64,000 nt of DNA, taken from the NCBI RefSeq assembly GCF_900079775.1, contig NZ_LT556035.1:262917-326916 (forward strand). The letters run 5' to 3'. Position 1 is the first letter of the stretch. Every line of letters begins with the position of its first letter. Both the position numbers and the translations under genes were made by a program. The DNA is from Leyella lascolaii (GTDB lineage: Bacteria; Bacteroidota; Bacteroidia; Bacteroidales; Bacteroidaceae). Below, in pieces: positions 18,713 to 27,856 of the stretch. A model generated the notes under the pieces. The model saw nothing but the letters and a program-made list of their open reading frames with translations. It made no database searches and was not told the DNA's origin.

Positions 18713-19747
18713 ATGGAGATAAATACAATCACACAAGAAGAACTGGAGACATTGCTCCGGTACACCGAATGTTCACAACACATCATAATATGCACCCACA
18801 AGTCGCCTGACGGTGACGCTCTCGGAGCCTCGCTGGCGTGGCTTGAGTTCCTGAGCAACAGAGGAAAGACCGCCGACATCATCATTCCGGACGCATATCC
18901 GGACTTTCTGCAATGGCTACCCAACTCTGAGAAAATAATACGCTACGACAAGCACAAAGAAAGAGCCGAGACGCTCATGTGCGGCGCCGACCTCATATTC
19001 TGCCTGGACTTCAACGCCTTCGGGCGCGTCGACGAGATGGAGCAGACGCTGAGAGACTCTCCGGCAAAGAAAATAATGATAGACCACCACATGGATCCGG
19101 TGATGGACACCGTGCTCACCGTCTCGCGTCCGGAGATGAGCAGCACATGCGAACTCGTGTTCCGCATAATGCACCAGAGCGGAGACTTCGGCAAGATGAC
19201 GCCCAAATGCGCGGCATGCATCTATTGCGGCATGATGACCGACACTGGAGGATTCACATACAACTCGAACAATCCTGAGATATACTTCATCATAAGCGAG
19301 CTGCTGACAAAAGGAATAAACAAGGACAAGATATACCGCAACGTGTTCAACAACTACAGCTCGTGGGCAATAAGACTGCGCGGATACATAATGTGCCAGA
19401 AGCTTAACGTGCTTAACGGATATAACGCCTCCTACTTCTCCATATCTCGCCAGACCATGAAGGACTTCCATTTTATAAAAGGAGACGCCGAGGGTCTGGT
19501 GAACGAACCGCTCAAAATAAAAGGCATGAAACTGTCCGTCTCACTGCGGGAGGACGACCGCAGGGACAACCTTGTGTGGCTCAGCCTGCGCTCCGTGGAC
19601 AATTTCCCGTGCAACGAAATGGCTGCCGAGTTCTTCAATGGAGGCGGTCACCTCAACGCAAGCGGCGGAAGGCTGGAATGTTCGCTTGAAGAAGCCGAGG
19701 AGATTGTAAGGAAGGCGATAATGCACTACGCCGACAGGCTGAGATGA
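18713..19747 (+). CDS. nrnA: DHH/DHHA1 phosphoesterase, NrnA-like oligoribonuclease/pAp phosphatase
   Basis: Degrades short RNA oligonucleotides and dephosphorylates pAp. Motifs: HKSPDGDALGASLAW (motif I), CLDFNAFGRVDEM (II), the DHH motif IDHHMDP (III), and the C-terminal DHHA1 motif FFNGGGHLNASGG. 344 aa fits NrnA rather than RecJ. It stands alone between a DUF2807 gene and DUF4827-glmM. Confidence 0.92.
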   Translation: MEINTITQEELETLLRYTECSQHIIICTHKSPDGDALGASLAWLEFLSNRGKTADIIIPDAYPDFLQWLPNSEKIIRYDKHKERAETLMCGADLIFCLDFNAFGRVDEMEQTLRDSPAKKIMIDHHMDPVMDTVLTVSRPEMSSTCELVFRIMHQSGDFGKMTPKCAACIYCGMMTDTGGFTYNSNNPEIYFIISELLTKGINKDKIYRNVFNNYSSWAIRLRGYIMCQKLNVLNGYNASYFSISRQTMKDFHFIKGDAEGLVNEPLKIKGMKLSVSLREDDRRDNLVWLSLRSVDNFPCNEMAAEFFNGGGHLNASGGRLECSLEEAEEIVRKAIMHYADRLR

Positions 19748-19843
19748 CGGAGCGGTGTCCACGACACGGCTACGGTGTGGATAATGATTATATATAATAC
19801 TTAAATTATCTATAAGCAAAAATAGTATGTCGCATTAATTTTA

Positions 19844-19851
19844 TAACTTTG
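19844..19851 (+). promoter_or_regulatory. -7 box (TAACTTTG) for DUF4827-glmM
   Basis: Perfect TAnnTTTG about 100 bp before ATG 19952, leaving a roughly 95-nt leader. Confidence 0.6.
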
Positions 19852-19951
19852 CACAGACTACACATATTATAATATATGTAACGGACCGCCTTGAGTAACG
19901 GCTGACACATATACAAGACAACAAACAGAAAACATCACACTTTAATAAAAT

Positions 19952-20593
19952 ATGGGAAAGATAAAATTAGCACTGCTTGCGTGCGCCGCACTGTTCACAT
20001 TGATGTCGTGCGACGACACCGAATCGTACGCTGACCAGAAGAAGAAAGAGCGCTCTGCAATAAGAAGCTATATCGCGAAAGAAAACATAAAGGTGATAAC
20101 CGAGAAGGAGTTCCACGCACAGGACTCCACCACCGACGTGTCGAAAAACGAATACGTGCTATTCGAGACCACCGGTGTGTACATGCAGATAATACGTGAA
20201 GGATGCGGGGAAAAGCTTAAAGACGGCGAGACGGCTACAGTGATATGCCGCTTCAAGGAATGGAACCTGCTCACAGACTCGCTGCAACTCGCAAACAACA
20301 TCGAGAACTCATCGCTTAACTTTCCAGACCTGATGAGCGTGAAGAACACATCAGGCACGTTCAAGGCGTCATTCATACAAGGCTCAAGCGTGATGTACTC
20401 AATCTACGGCAGCGGATCAGTACCGGCTGGATGGCTCGCACCGCTCAGCTATATAAAGATAGGACGTCCGGCGAAACCGGGTGAGGAGATTGCCAAAGTG
20501 AAGCTTATCGTGCCTCACACCCAAGGCCACCAGTACGCCTCATCGGGCGTATACCCATGCTTATACGAAATAACATATCAACGAGGATATTAA
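19952..20593 (+). CDS. DUF4827 (FKBP-like) lipoprotein, 213 aa
   Basis: Short signal with lipobox LMSC at residue ~20, then an FKBP-like region (GCGEKLKDGETATVICRF..., VPAGWLAPLSYI). Bacteroidales proteins of this family (DUF4827) are periplasmic or outer-membrane-anchored and are presumed peptidyl-prolyl isomerase relatives. Activity is unproven, and some FKBP active-site aromatic residues are not obvious. glmM starts 4 bp after its stop, so the two are co-translated. Confidence 0.85.
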   Translation: MGKIKLALLACAALFTLMSCDDTESYADQKKKERSAIRSYIAKENIKVITEKEFHAQDSTTDVSKNEYVLFETTGVYMQIIREGCGEKLKDGETATVICRFKEWNLLTDSLQLANNIENSSLNFPDLMSVKNTSGTFKASFIQGSSVMYSIYGSGSVPAGWLAPLSYIKIGRPAKPGEEIAKVKLIVPHTQGHQYASSGVYPCLYEITYQRGY

Positions 20594-20597
20594 AATC

Positions 20598-21983
20598 ATG
20601 ACACTAATAAAATCGATATCAGGAATACGCGGCACCATAGGAGGCCGCACCGGCGACACCCTGAACCCTCTGGACATAGTGAAGTTCACATCAGCTTACG
20701 CCACATTCATGAAGCGCAGCACCGCTTCGGGCAGCGGCAGGATAGTTGTAGGAAGGGATGCGAGGATTTCCGGAGAGATGGTTAAGGACATCGTGTGCGG
20801 CACACTCCTCGGCATGGGCTACGACGTTGTGAACATCGGACTGGCGACAACCCCCACCACCGAGCTCGCTGTGACCATGCTGAAGGCTGACGGTGGCATA
20901 ATCATCACGGCAAGCCACAACCCGAGACAGTGGAACGCCCTTAAACTGCTCAACTCTCACGGCGAGTTTCTCACGAAGGACGACGGCAACGAGGTGCTGA
21001 GAATAGCCGAAGCCGAAGACTTCGAATATGCCGATGTAGACGCCATGGGGCACTATACGGAGGACGACTCGTTCAACAGACGCCACATAGACAGTGTGCT
21101 CGCCCTGCAGCTGGTCGACACTGAAGCAATACGCAACGCTCACTTCAGAGTGTGCGCCGACACCATAAACAGCGTGGGAGGCATCATCCTGCCGCAGCTT
21201 TTCGACGCTCTGGGAGTGGAATACCATATACTCAACGGCAAGGCGGACGGAAACTTCGCGCATAACCCGGAGCCGCTGGAGAAGAATCTCGGTGACATCA
21301 TGTCGCTCACACGCGACGGCAAATACGATCTGGGCATCGTTGTGGACCCTGACGTAGACCGTCTGGCATTCATCTGCGAGGACGGCAGAATGTTCGGAGA
21401 GGAATACACGCTGGTGAGCGTGGCAGACTATGTGCTGTCACACACACCGGGCAACACCGTGTCTAACCTCAGCTCCACACGCGCCCTGCGCGACATCACC
21501 GAACAGCACGGAGGACACTACACCGCTTCCGCTGTGGGTGAGGTGAACGTCACCACCATGATGAAGGCTACAGGAGCTGTGATCGGCGGTGAGGGCAACG
21601 GCGGAGTGATTTATCCGGAAAGCCATTACGGACGCGACGCCCTTGTGGGAATAGCCCTGTTTCTCTCCAATCTGGCTCACAGGAAATGCAAGGCAAGCGA
21701 ACTGAAAGCCACATATCCGGAATACTTCATTGCGAAAAACCGCATCGATCTTACACCGGACACTGACATCGACGCCATTCTCTATAAAGTGAAGGGGATG
21801 TACGCAGGAGAAAGCATTACCGACATCGACGGAGTGAAAATAGACTTCGAGGACAAATGGGTGCATCTGCGCAAATCGAACACCGAGCCTATCATAAGGG
21901 TATACAGCGAAGCACACACGATGGACGAGGCTGACAGACTCGGCAAGGAAATCATGCAGGTGGTATACGACATGCAGAAATAA
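20598..21983 (+). CDS. glmM: Phosphoglucosamine mutase (phosphohexomutase family), 461 aa
   Basis: Interconverts glucosamine-6-phosphate and glucosamine-1-phosphate for peptidoglycan and LPS precursors. The phosphoserine loop ITASHNPRQWNALK, the metal loop DPDVDRLAF, the sugar loop GEGNGGVIYP and the phosphate loop RKSNTEPIIRVYSEA are all present. The family also contains phosphomannomutases; ITASHNP followed by QWNA is the form seen in Bacteroidota GlmM. It is followed by a strong terminator. Confidence 0.92.
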   Translation: MTLIKSISGIRGTIGGRTGDTLNPLDIVKFTSAYATFMKRSTASGSGRIVVGRDARISGEMVKDIVCGTLLGMGYDVVNIGLATTPTTELAVTMLKADGGIIITASHNPRQWNALKLLNSHGEFLTKDDGNEVLRIAEAEDFEYADVDAMGHYTEDDSFNRRHIDSVLALQLVDTEAIRNAHFRVCADTINSVGGIILPQLFDALGVEYHILNGKADGNFAHNPEPLEKNLGDIMSLTRDGKYDLGIVVDPDVDRLAFICEDGRMFGEEYTLVSVADYVLSHTPGNTVSNLSSTRALRDITEQHGGHYTASAVGEVNVTTMMKATGAVIGGEGNGGVIYPESHYGRDALVGIALFLSNLAHRKCKASELKATYPEYFIAKNRIDLTPDTDIDAILYKVKGMYAGESITDIDGVKIDFEDKWVHLRKSNTEPIIRVYSEAHTMDEADRLGKEIMQVVYDMQK

Positions 21984-22012
21984 CAGACGGCGACAGCTAT
22001 TATAGAACATCT

Positions 22013-22061
22013 GAAAACGGCAGTGAAAGACCATACATGGCGGTCTTCCTCTGCCGTTTTC
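22013..22061 (+). terminator. Terminator after glmM
   Basis: 11-bp outer stem GAAAACGGCAG/CTGCCGTTTTC (22013-22023 with 22051-22061) enclosing a second AGACC/GGTCT pairing. Confidence 0.75.
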
Positions 22062-22791
22062 CATATACCTATGCTCTCATACCCCTACCTTATTATACAT
22101 GATTCCATATTTCACCTTATAACATAATCCCATTCTCCACTTTATACATATCTTCTTGTCCGCATGACATTCACATCTGACATGATTGCATATTATCAAC
22201 TAAAACCCGCCCATTGCCGTTCATATCCATCGCATAATCCGATTATTTTCATCCGAACGACATTCTGATGGATAAAGGATGGAATTTCAGCATTAAGGTC
22301 ATGCCGTTGATTTACAATGCATTAGGCGTAACCAGTGTTTTAAATATAAATCACCGCACCGCGGAAGAGCCTTTTCCGCAACCCGAAAGAGGCTTTCCGG
22401 CACGACAGGAAAGCCTCATCCGGCATGCAGGAAAGGCATTTTAGAAATGCGAAACGGTGCTTTCCGGCAAGCGGTGAAGCCCAAAACTGCATGAAACATA
22501 GCAGAAGATGCTGTGTGAGACAGGCAAAAGAACTGCACCGGCACACAGATTGTCAAAAACCGAATGTTAAAAATCCAATTACATTTAACTTAATTATAAT
22601 CATCCGTTTCAATGTTCGCAAGCCGGATATTGAAACCTTTGCGAAATCTTTCATGTTCCATACGAACACGGTTCCCTACCCTCTTCAGTCCGGTCATGAT
22701 GAATATCATGTAAAATAAACCACGGCTGTAGCCTGACACCCGACTCCGTATAAATAAGCCGAATGCCTTATACTCAAAAGAGTATCGATGT
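22062..22791. repeat. Gene-free spacer with GCCTTTCC palindromes
   Basis: No gene seen in ~730 bp. A perfect 10-bp stem GAGGCTTTCC/GGAAAGCCTC lies at 22389-22417, amid further copies of the CTTTCCGGCA/GGAAAGGC motif (22370-22480). These are related to the palindromes after uvrA. Confidence 0.5.
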
Positions 22792-23433
22792 TTATTCATT
22801 CACCAGATTCCGGATATCACGGGCTTCGAATATTCCATGCATATTCCCTTTTGCAATCTTCACCATTTCCCGGGCTACGGTTTCGGTTTTCATAGGCTTC
22901 ATCCCGCGCATCAAGCCCAACTTATTGAGGAACATCAACAGCGGAACGGAAATCTTCTCTATGGTCTTGTCCGTGTTCTTACGGATTAAGGATGTAGGAC
23001 GGACTATGGCCGTACGGGTGAACGGCAGCTTCAGAACGGCATCATCCAGTTCACCTTTCATTCTCGTATAGAAGAACCGGCTCTTGGGGTCTGCACCGAA
23101 AGAAGAGACCAGAATATAGGCAGGAACGCCATGTCCGGCTGCTATCCCTGCAAAACCATATTGATATGTATAGTCCACCATACGTTGCCTGTCCTTACAT
23201 CCCGCTGCCTTACGGTTGGTGCCCATGCATGAGAATACGACATCGCCATGAACCTGATCCTGCCAGTTCTCCGGATGGTCAAAATCAACAACGTGAACCT
23301 TCAGTTTTGGATGTACCGCATTGACTTCTCTGCGCACAAATATATCTACCTGCCCGAAATAATCGTCCTTGAGCAGCATCTCCGTGAGATCTCTTCCCAC
23401 CGCACCTGTAGCACCTAATATAATTGCTTTCAT
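22792..23433 (-). CDS. NAD(P)-binding atypical SDR oxidoreductase (HTATIP2-like), 213 aa
   Basis: Starts with the Rossmann motif ILGATGAVGRDL, then VVFSCMGTNRK and the YILVSSFGADPKS region, the pattern of atypical short-chain dehydrogenases related to HTATIP2/TIP30 and NmrA-like proteins. Such proteins bind NADPH; substrates are generally unknown. It follows a 78-aa gene by 13 bp and is probably co-transcribed with it. Confidence 0.85.
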   Translation of the reverse strand: MKAIILGATGAVGRDLTEMLLKDDYFGQVDIFVRREVNAVHPKLKVHVVDFDHPENWQDQVHGDVVFSCMGTNRKAAGCKDRQRMVDYTYQYGFAGIAAGHGVPAYILVSSFGADPKSRFFYTRMKGELDDAVLKLPFTRTAIVRPTSLIRKNTDKTIEKISVPLLMFLNKLGLMRGMKPMKTETVAREMVKIAKGNMHGIFEARDIRNLVNE

Positions 23434-23446
23434 ATGGGTTCCCCTT

Positions 23447-23683
23447 TTATCGTTTCAGCAGTCTTACTATCACATCGTCCTTTATTATCTGTGGCTCAGC
23501 CTTCCCCTTCAATATCAGAATCTTCTTGCCGCCACGGTATATATGTAACTGTCGTGAACGCACAACCGCACTCAAATCATTATCCTCACACACTGCCTGC
23601 CATAGCCGATGATACTCGCCGTCCTCATCGAAGAGTTTCCGACGGAGATGCGAGCACATGTTGGAGGTGTCAATTGTAATCAT
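23447..23683 (-). CDS. Small conserved protein, 78 aa, unknown
   Basis: Not recognised. Soluble, no signal or membrane helix; central segment SRQLHIYRGGKKILILKGKAEP suggests a small beta-rich fold. It heads a two-gene transcript with the SDR protein, and the coupling makes it a credible gene. Confidence 0.55.
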   Translation of the reverse strand: MITIDTSNMCSHLRRKLFDEDGEYHRLWQAVCEDNDLSAVVRSRQLHIYRGGKKILILKGKAEPQIIKDDVIVRLLKR

Positions 23684-23956
23684 ATTCAGAGACTTTCCTA
23701 ATTATATATGAGCCGTACTAAATGCTCTGTTTTCATTTCAAGCAGCAGGCATCGTGCGGCTGAAGATTTTCCAAAGTCCTGAGAACGCCCAGACTGAACT
23801 ACCGCCTGAAGCCAAACAGGACAATGATACGTATGACAAAAATACAAATAATGTGAAAGAAAACCGCACATCCTGAGAGAAAACTCTCTGAATGAAGAAA
23901 ATTGAGAACGTCATGACCGTTCAAATATTCAGGCATAATAAAAAACACACATAATA
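23684..23956. other. Intergenic region before tRNA pair
   Basis: No gene is visible between the 78-aa gene and the tRNA promoter. Confidence 0.5.
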
Positions 23957-23988
23957 TTTGGTCTTTCGGAAAAAATGATTTACCTTTG
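23957..23988 (+). promoter_or_regulatory. Sigma-ABfr promoter for tRNA-Thr/tRNA-Gly
   Basis: TTTG at 23957-23960, 20-bp spacer, TACCTTTG at 23981-23988, 29 bp before tRNA-Thr. Confidence 0.8.
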
Positions 23989-24017
23989 CACCCGATATGA
24001 CGCTTACGTCATGCAAT

Positions 24018-24090
24018 GCCGATATGGCTCAGTTGGTAGAGCAATTCATTCGTAATGAATAGGTCCCCGGTTCGAGTCCGGGTATCGGCT
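24018..24090 (+). tRNA. tRNA-Thr(CGT)
   Basis: Acceptor GCCGATA/TATCGGC, anticodon CGT inside ATTCATT...AATGAAT, T-loop TTCGAGT; 73 nt. Confidence 0.95.
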
Positions 24091-24113
24091 CAGAGAAGAG
24101 GCAAGCGCACAAT

Positions 24114-24186
24114 GCGGCAGTAGCTCAGTTGGCAGAGCACTAGCTTCCCAAGCTGGGGGTCGCGGGTTCGAATCCCGTTTGCCGCT
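24114..24186 (+). tRNA. tRNA-Gly(CCC)
   Basis: Acceptor GCGGCAG/TTGCCGC, anticodon CCC, T-loop TTCGAAT; the next bases are CCA. The island begins just downstream, so the 3' end is a plausible integration site. Confidence 0.94.
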
Positions 24187-24224
24187 CCAAAAGTTAAACT
24201 ACTTAAAATCAGATATTTACGAGC

Positions 24225-24252
24225 AAAGGCGACCCTAAAAAGTCGCCTTTTT
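24225..24252 (+). terminator. Terminator of the tRNA transcript
   Basis: Perfect 9-bp stem AAAGGCGAC/GTCGCCTTT followed by a T-run. Confidence 0.85.
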
Positions 24253-24288
24253 CTGTTGTTTTTGGCAATAAAAATAGGTTTAAAAGGT

Positions 24289-24318
24289 GTACCAAACGGT
24301 ACGAAAAGGTACTAAAAG
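24289..24318 (+). repeat. Three tandem 10-bp repeats GTACnAAAnG
   Basis: GTACCAAACG, GTACGAAAAG and GTACTAAAAG, exactly head to tail and in helical phase. They end where the truncated methyltransferase frame begins. Possibly recombinase arm-binding sites. Confidence 0.75.
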
Positions 24319-24815
24319 AGGACTATATCACCGTATCATCGGCACTGATGTTCTCGATGAAGTATGCCACGAGCCTTGAAGCCATGCGCAAGGAAACACT
24401 TTACAACAACATACGCAAGACGGACTATCAGCCGTGCCCCGATTACCTGGAAGGTCTGACCGTAACGTCATGTGACTACAAGGAACTGTATATGACGTAC
24501 AAGAATGTTCCGGGCGTGGTGTTCATTGTAGACCTGCCTTATCTGTCAACGGATGTAGGTACGTATAAGATGTACTGGCGGTTTTCCGACTATTTGGACG
24601 TATTGAACGTGCTAAGGAACAAACCTTTTGTCCATTTCACATCCAACAAGTCATCGATAATTGAACTTTGCGAATGGCTTGGTGAAAACAGGACACTCGG
24701 ACACCCTTTCAAAAATTGTGAAAAAGTGGAGTTCAACGCACACATGAATTACTCTTCCAAATACACAGACATTATGCTTTATAAGAAACAGACGGAAAAC
24801 AATAAAACTGTCTGA
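24318..24815 (+). pseudogene. Remnant of D12-class adenine DNA methyltransferase
   Basis: The frame is open from 24318. It contains VVFIVDLPYLSTDVGTYK, corresponding to the catalytic DPPY motif region of D12-class N6-adenine methyltransferases but reading DLPY, followed by FVHFTSNKSSIIEL and NAHMNYSSKYTDIMLYK, typical of the C-terminal half. The N-terminal SAM-binding FxGxG motif is missing. The gene has lost its 5' end exactly at the tandem 10-bp repeats, and the DPPY proline change would impair catalysis. It is likely a leftover of an earlier integrant at this tRNA site. Confidence 0.7.
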
Positions 24816-25289
24816 ACACGACTTGAATGCTGTTGTATTGCCATTAGAACACCGTTTGTAAGGTGTCTGTAAGTTCGGAATGTGAGCATTCTTGCTGCAT
24901 TCCGATTTTTTCGGGAAATAATATAAAATCATTGTATTTAGAGCCTTATAACTAACCATAACTTACTATGACTAACTAACCATAAAGCCTTGATTTTCAA
25001 TACTATTTGATTTTTAACAATTTCTGAGTGCTTTTTGGCAGTTCCCGATTTTCCACATATTTTTGCAGCGTATTTCTACCGTGGAGAATTTGCGGAGCTT
25101 TTATTTTGTCATATCGTGAACGTAGTTGACAAGGGTTTACGAGTGGTTACGATGGAGGACAGATTTGAAGCTGACAGGCAAAAAGCGTTAAATCGTGGAC
25201 TTGGTTGACAAAGGTTGTCAATGGTTCACTTCCGTTTACTCCATCGGTGGAATACTCAAAGTATGTAGAACATAGCAATATCAAAGAGT
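24816..25289. other. Non-coding left end of element 1 with imperfect direct repeats
   Basis: No gene is seen. Two imperfect direct repeats sharing GTTGACAARGGTT and a following TGGTT lie at 25122-25149 and 25200-25227, just upstream of the regulator and recombinase genes. This is where recombinase and excisionase binding sites are usually found. Confidence 0.5.
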
Positions 25290-26240
25290 ATGAGACCGAC
25301 AAGAAAATGTGAATTTTGTGGCAAGACATTCGTGCCAAGAAGCGGTATGCAGAAATACTGTTCCGAGGAATGTCAGGCAGAGGCAAAACGACTTAGGAAG
25401 AAAAGACAGCAGGACTTGATTAGCGGTATTGAGCCAATCATGGATCTGCAACAGCAGGAGTATCTTACCTTCTCCAAAGCAGCCATTCTGATGGGATGCA
25501 CCCGACAGTATATCTACAAACTTGTGGCTAACGGCAAGTTGAAGGCATCAAGATTGAGCAGCAGAATGGCATTCGTTAGAAAGGCTGATATAGAGAAGAT
25601 GTTTGAGGGTAATCCCTACAAGCGTGTGGTTCCTGCCAGCAAGAGCAAACCCTGTAAAAAGGCGAAAACAGAAAAGCCAACACAAAATCAGGAACCAACA
25701 AAAGGGAAAGAGGAGAATGAGGTGCTTGACTATTATTCGGGCGAGGAAGTGATGTCCATTTATAAGGTCAAGAAGTCTTGGCTCTATACATCCGCCAAGC
25801 GCAACCAGATACCGATGTGCCGTATCGCTGGCAAGAACTATTACAGCAAACGGCATATTGATGAGTTCTTCGGTACTGCCGTTGACATCAACAGCATCAC
25901 GGAATGGGTGACTGCTGATGATGTAGGTGATGCTTTCAGCATGAGCAAGTCGGCACTCAGGGCATACACTTACCGCCATAAGATACCGACCAAACGTGAG
26001 TATGGTCGCACCTATTATTCCAAGGAACATCTTGAAGAACTTCGCAGGACTGACCTCATGAACGATGACAACTATTATACCACCGAACAAGTGCAGCAGT
26101 TGTATGGTCTGACAAGTGCCAATATCTGCCATATAGTGAGAGTTCACCATATCAGTAAGATAAAGGTGGGTGTAAAAAATCTGCTTTTGAAGACGGATGT
26201 GGAGCGAGCAATGGCAGAAAGAGCTGCAAAAGGACTGTGA
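25290..26240 (+). CDS. Zinc-ribbon plus four tandem HTH (excisionase-type) DNA-binding protein, 316 aa
   Basis: Residues 7-28 form a C-x2-C...C-x3-C zinc module (CEFCGKTF...YCSEEC). Then come four repeated MerR/excisionase-like HTH units at about 58-105, 148-194, 206-252 and 262-308. Each follows the plan Y(L/Y)(T/S)...(Y/V)...(R/K)xxIY...(I/L)P..R..G(R/K)xY(Y/V).K.d(I/L)E. It lies 128 bp before the recombinase gene and most likely controls integration, excision or element transcription. A three-unit relative without the zinc module is encoded at 62.5-63.2 kb in element 2. Confidence 0.8.
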   Translation: MRPTRKCEFCGKTFVPRSGMQKYCSEECQAEAKRLRKKRQQDLISGIEPIMDLQQQEYLTFSKAAILMGCTRQYIYKLVANGKLKASRLSSRMAFVRKADIEKMFEGNPYKRVVPASKSKPCKKAKTEKPTQNQEPTKGKEENEVLDYYSGEEVMSIYKVKKSWLYTSAKRNQIPMCRIAGKNYYSKRHIDEFFGTAVDINSITEWVTADDVGDAFSMSKSALRAYTYRHKIPTKREYGRTYYSKEHLEELRRTDLMNDDNYYTTEQVQQLYGLTSANICHIVRVHHISKIKVGVKNLLLKTDVERAMAERAAKGL

Positions 26241-26368
26241 AAGCAAGTGATTTCAGCATTATCCATCAGTTACTATGAATAATTGGAGTCACGGAGATTT
26301 CATTCCGTTATTTTGCAGCCGTGAAGATACACTTCACCACGAATACTCATCAATAATACATATCAGTT

Positions 26369-27490
26369 ATGAGCAACATTTGCAAGACCGTATCATTGCG
26401 TACACGCAAAATCAAGGACGGACACATGCTGTCCTATTATCTTGACTATTATCCTGGCTATCGTGACGAGAGCACGATGAAAGTCATCCGACATGAGTCG
26501 CTTGGCATCTACATCTATGCCAAGCCGAAGAACCAGATGGAACAGAAGTACAACCTCAACCTTATGGCAAGAGCCGAGGCGATACGCTGCCGTCGCTTCG
26601 AGGCTATCGTCAACGAGCGTTACGATTTCTTCGACAAGGAGAAGATGAAGGGAGATTTCCTTGCCTACTTCAAGAAACTGGCGGACAAGAAGAACTCCAA
26701 GTGGCAGCACGTCTATATGCACTTTCGTACATTCACGCAAGGCAAGTGTACCTTCGGGGAGATAAACGTGGACTTGTGCAACAGATTTCGTGAGTATCTG
26801 CTGACAGCACCACAGGGACTGCATAAGAACAGAAAACTACATATCAACTCAGCAGCTAACTACTGGTCAACTTTCCATGCTTCAATCCACACTGCCTATC
26901 GTGACCGCAAGATAAAGGAGAATCCGAACGGTTTCTTGGAGCGTATCGAGACAATCCCGACTGACAAGGAGCATCTTTCACAAGACGAGGTTATCCGCTT
27001 GGCATCCACACCATGCTCTGCTCCTGCCTTGAAGCGAGCCTTCCTGTTCTCTTGCCTAACGGCATTGCGAAAGAGCGACATCAAGAAGCTCACTTGGGAA
27101 GAAATACAGCCATACGGCAGCGATGGTGTAATGTATGTCACCACTCGAATGCAGAAGACAAAGGACATCGTGCATAACCCAATCAGTGAGGAAGCCTTGG
27201 AACTGATTGGCTATTCACCGGATAAACGTGGCAAGGTGTTCCCTGATTTCAAAGACTCCATGACGCAGGCACCGCTGAAGAACTGGCTGAAAGATGCAGG
27301 GATCACCAAGCATATCTCCTATCATTGCTCACGCCACAGTTTTGCCTGTCTCCAGTTGGACGCAGGAACAAGTATTGCCGTAGTGCAGCGTTATCTCGGT
27401 CACAAGAATGTGGCAACGACAGAGGTGTATGCCAAGATTTCCGATGCTCAGAAACGTGCTTCGGTTGGCTGTATCACCTTGAAGAAGTAA
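26369..27490 (+). CDS. Tyrosine recombinase (integrase) of element 1, 373 aa
   Basis: Site-specific recombinase. Catalytic residues can be placed: Arg234 in TALRKSD, Lys263/265 in MQKTK, His319 and Arg322 in HCSRHSF, His345 in LGHKN and Tyr354 in TTEVY. The N-terminal arm-binding region (residues 1-60) and SAM-like core domain (90-190) are of the type found in Bacteroides transposons. It is homologous along its length to the recombinase at 61.0-62.1 kb. A terminator follows immediately. Confidence 0.95.
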   Translation: MSNICKTVSLRTRKIKDGHMLSYYLDYYPGYRDESTMKVIRHESLGIYIYAKPKNQMEQKYNLNLMARAEAIRCRRFEAIVNERYDFFDKEKMKGDFLAYFKKLADKKNSKWQHVYMHFRTFTQGKCTFGEINVDLCNRFREYLLTAPQGLHKNRKLHINSAANYWSTFHASIHTAYRDRKIKENPNGFLERIETIPTDKEHLSQDEVIRLASTPCSAPALKRAFLFSCLTALRKSDIKKLTWEEIQPYGSDGVMYVTTRMQKTKDIVHNPISEEALELIGYSPDKRGKVFPDFKDSMTQAPLKNWLKDAGITKHISYHCSRHSFACLQLDAGTSIAVVQRYLGHKNVATTEVYAKISDAQKRASVGCITLKK

Positions 27491-27510
27491 CCATTTGACA
27501 ATAACACGCA

Positions 27511-27552
27511 GAAAAGGACTGTTGGAATTATAGTGTTCCAATAGTCCTTTTC
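27511..27552 (+). terminator. Terminator after integrase 1
   Basis: 17-bp stem with one mismatch (27511-27527 with 27536-27552), then CTCTTTTTG. Confidence 0.8.
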
Positions 27553-27856
27553 TCTTTTTGTTGGTTCTATTTGCTGTCATGGATAGAACCAATCCGACAA
27601 ATTCACTCCAATTTCTGTTGATATTAAAGAGGAACTGCAAATTTCCCTTTTCTTTGCCCTTACCTTTGTAGTCAGCAATTAGCAGCAACTGGCACTAACG
27701 AGCAGTTTAAAGTATGATTCAGAGTATGATATCATATTAGAACGCTAATAAAGCGTAAAAGAAAGAGTGCCAGAGAACGTAAATGCGGTTTTTACATGCT
27801 TCTGCATCTAACTTTGTGAAAGTTTTTGAACGAATAACAATAAAACGAATACAATA
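27553..27856. other. Intergenic region with promoter
   Basis: About 300 bp without a gene; a perfect -7 box TAACTTTG lies at 27809-27816, ~40 bp before the next ATG. Confidence 0.55.

Noticed and set aside
24114..24318. tRNA-Gly 3' end duplicated at an element end (attR)
   Set aside because: I looked for TTTGCCGCTCC and GGTTCGAATCCCG further right and did not find a copy; integration at the tRNA remains inferred.
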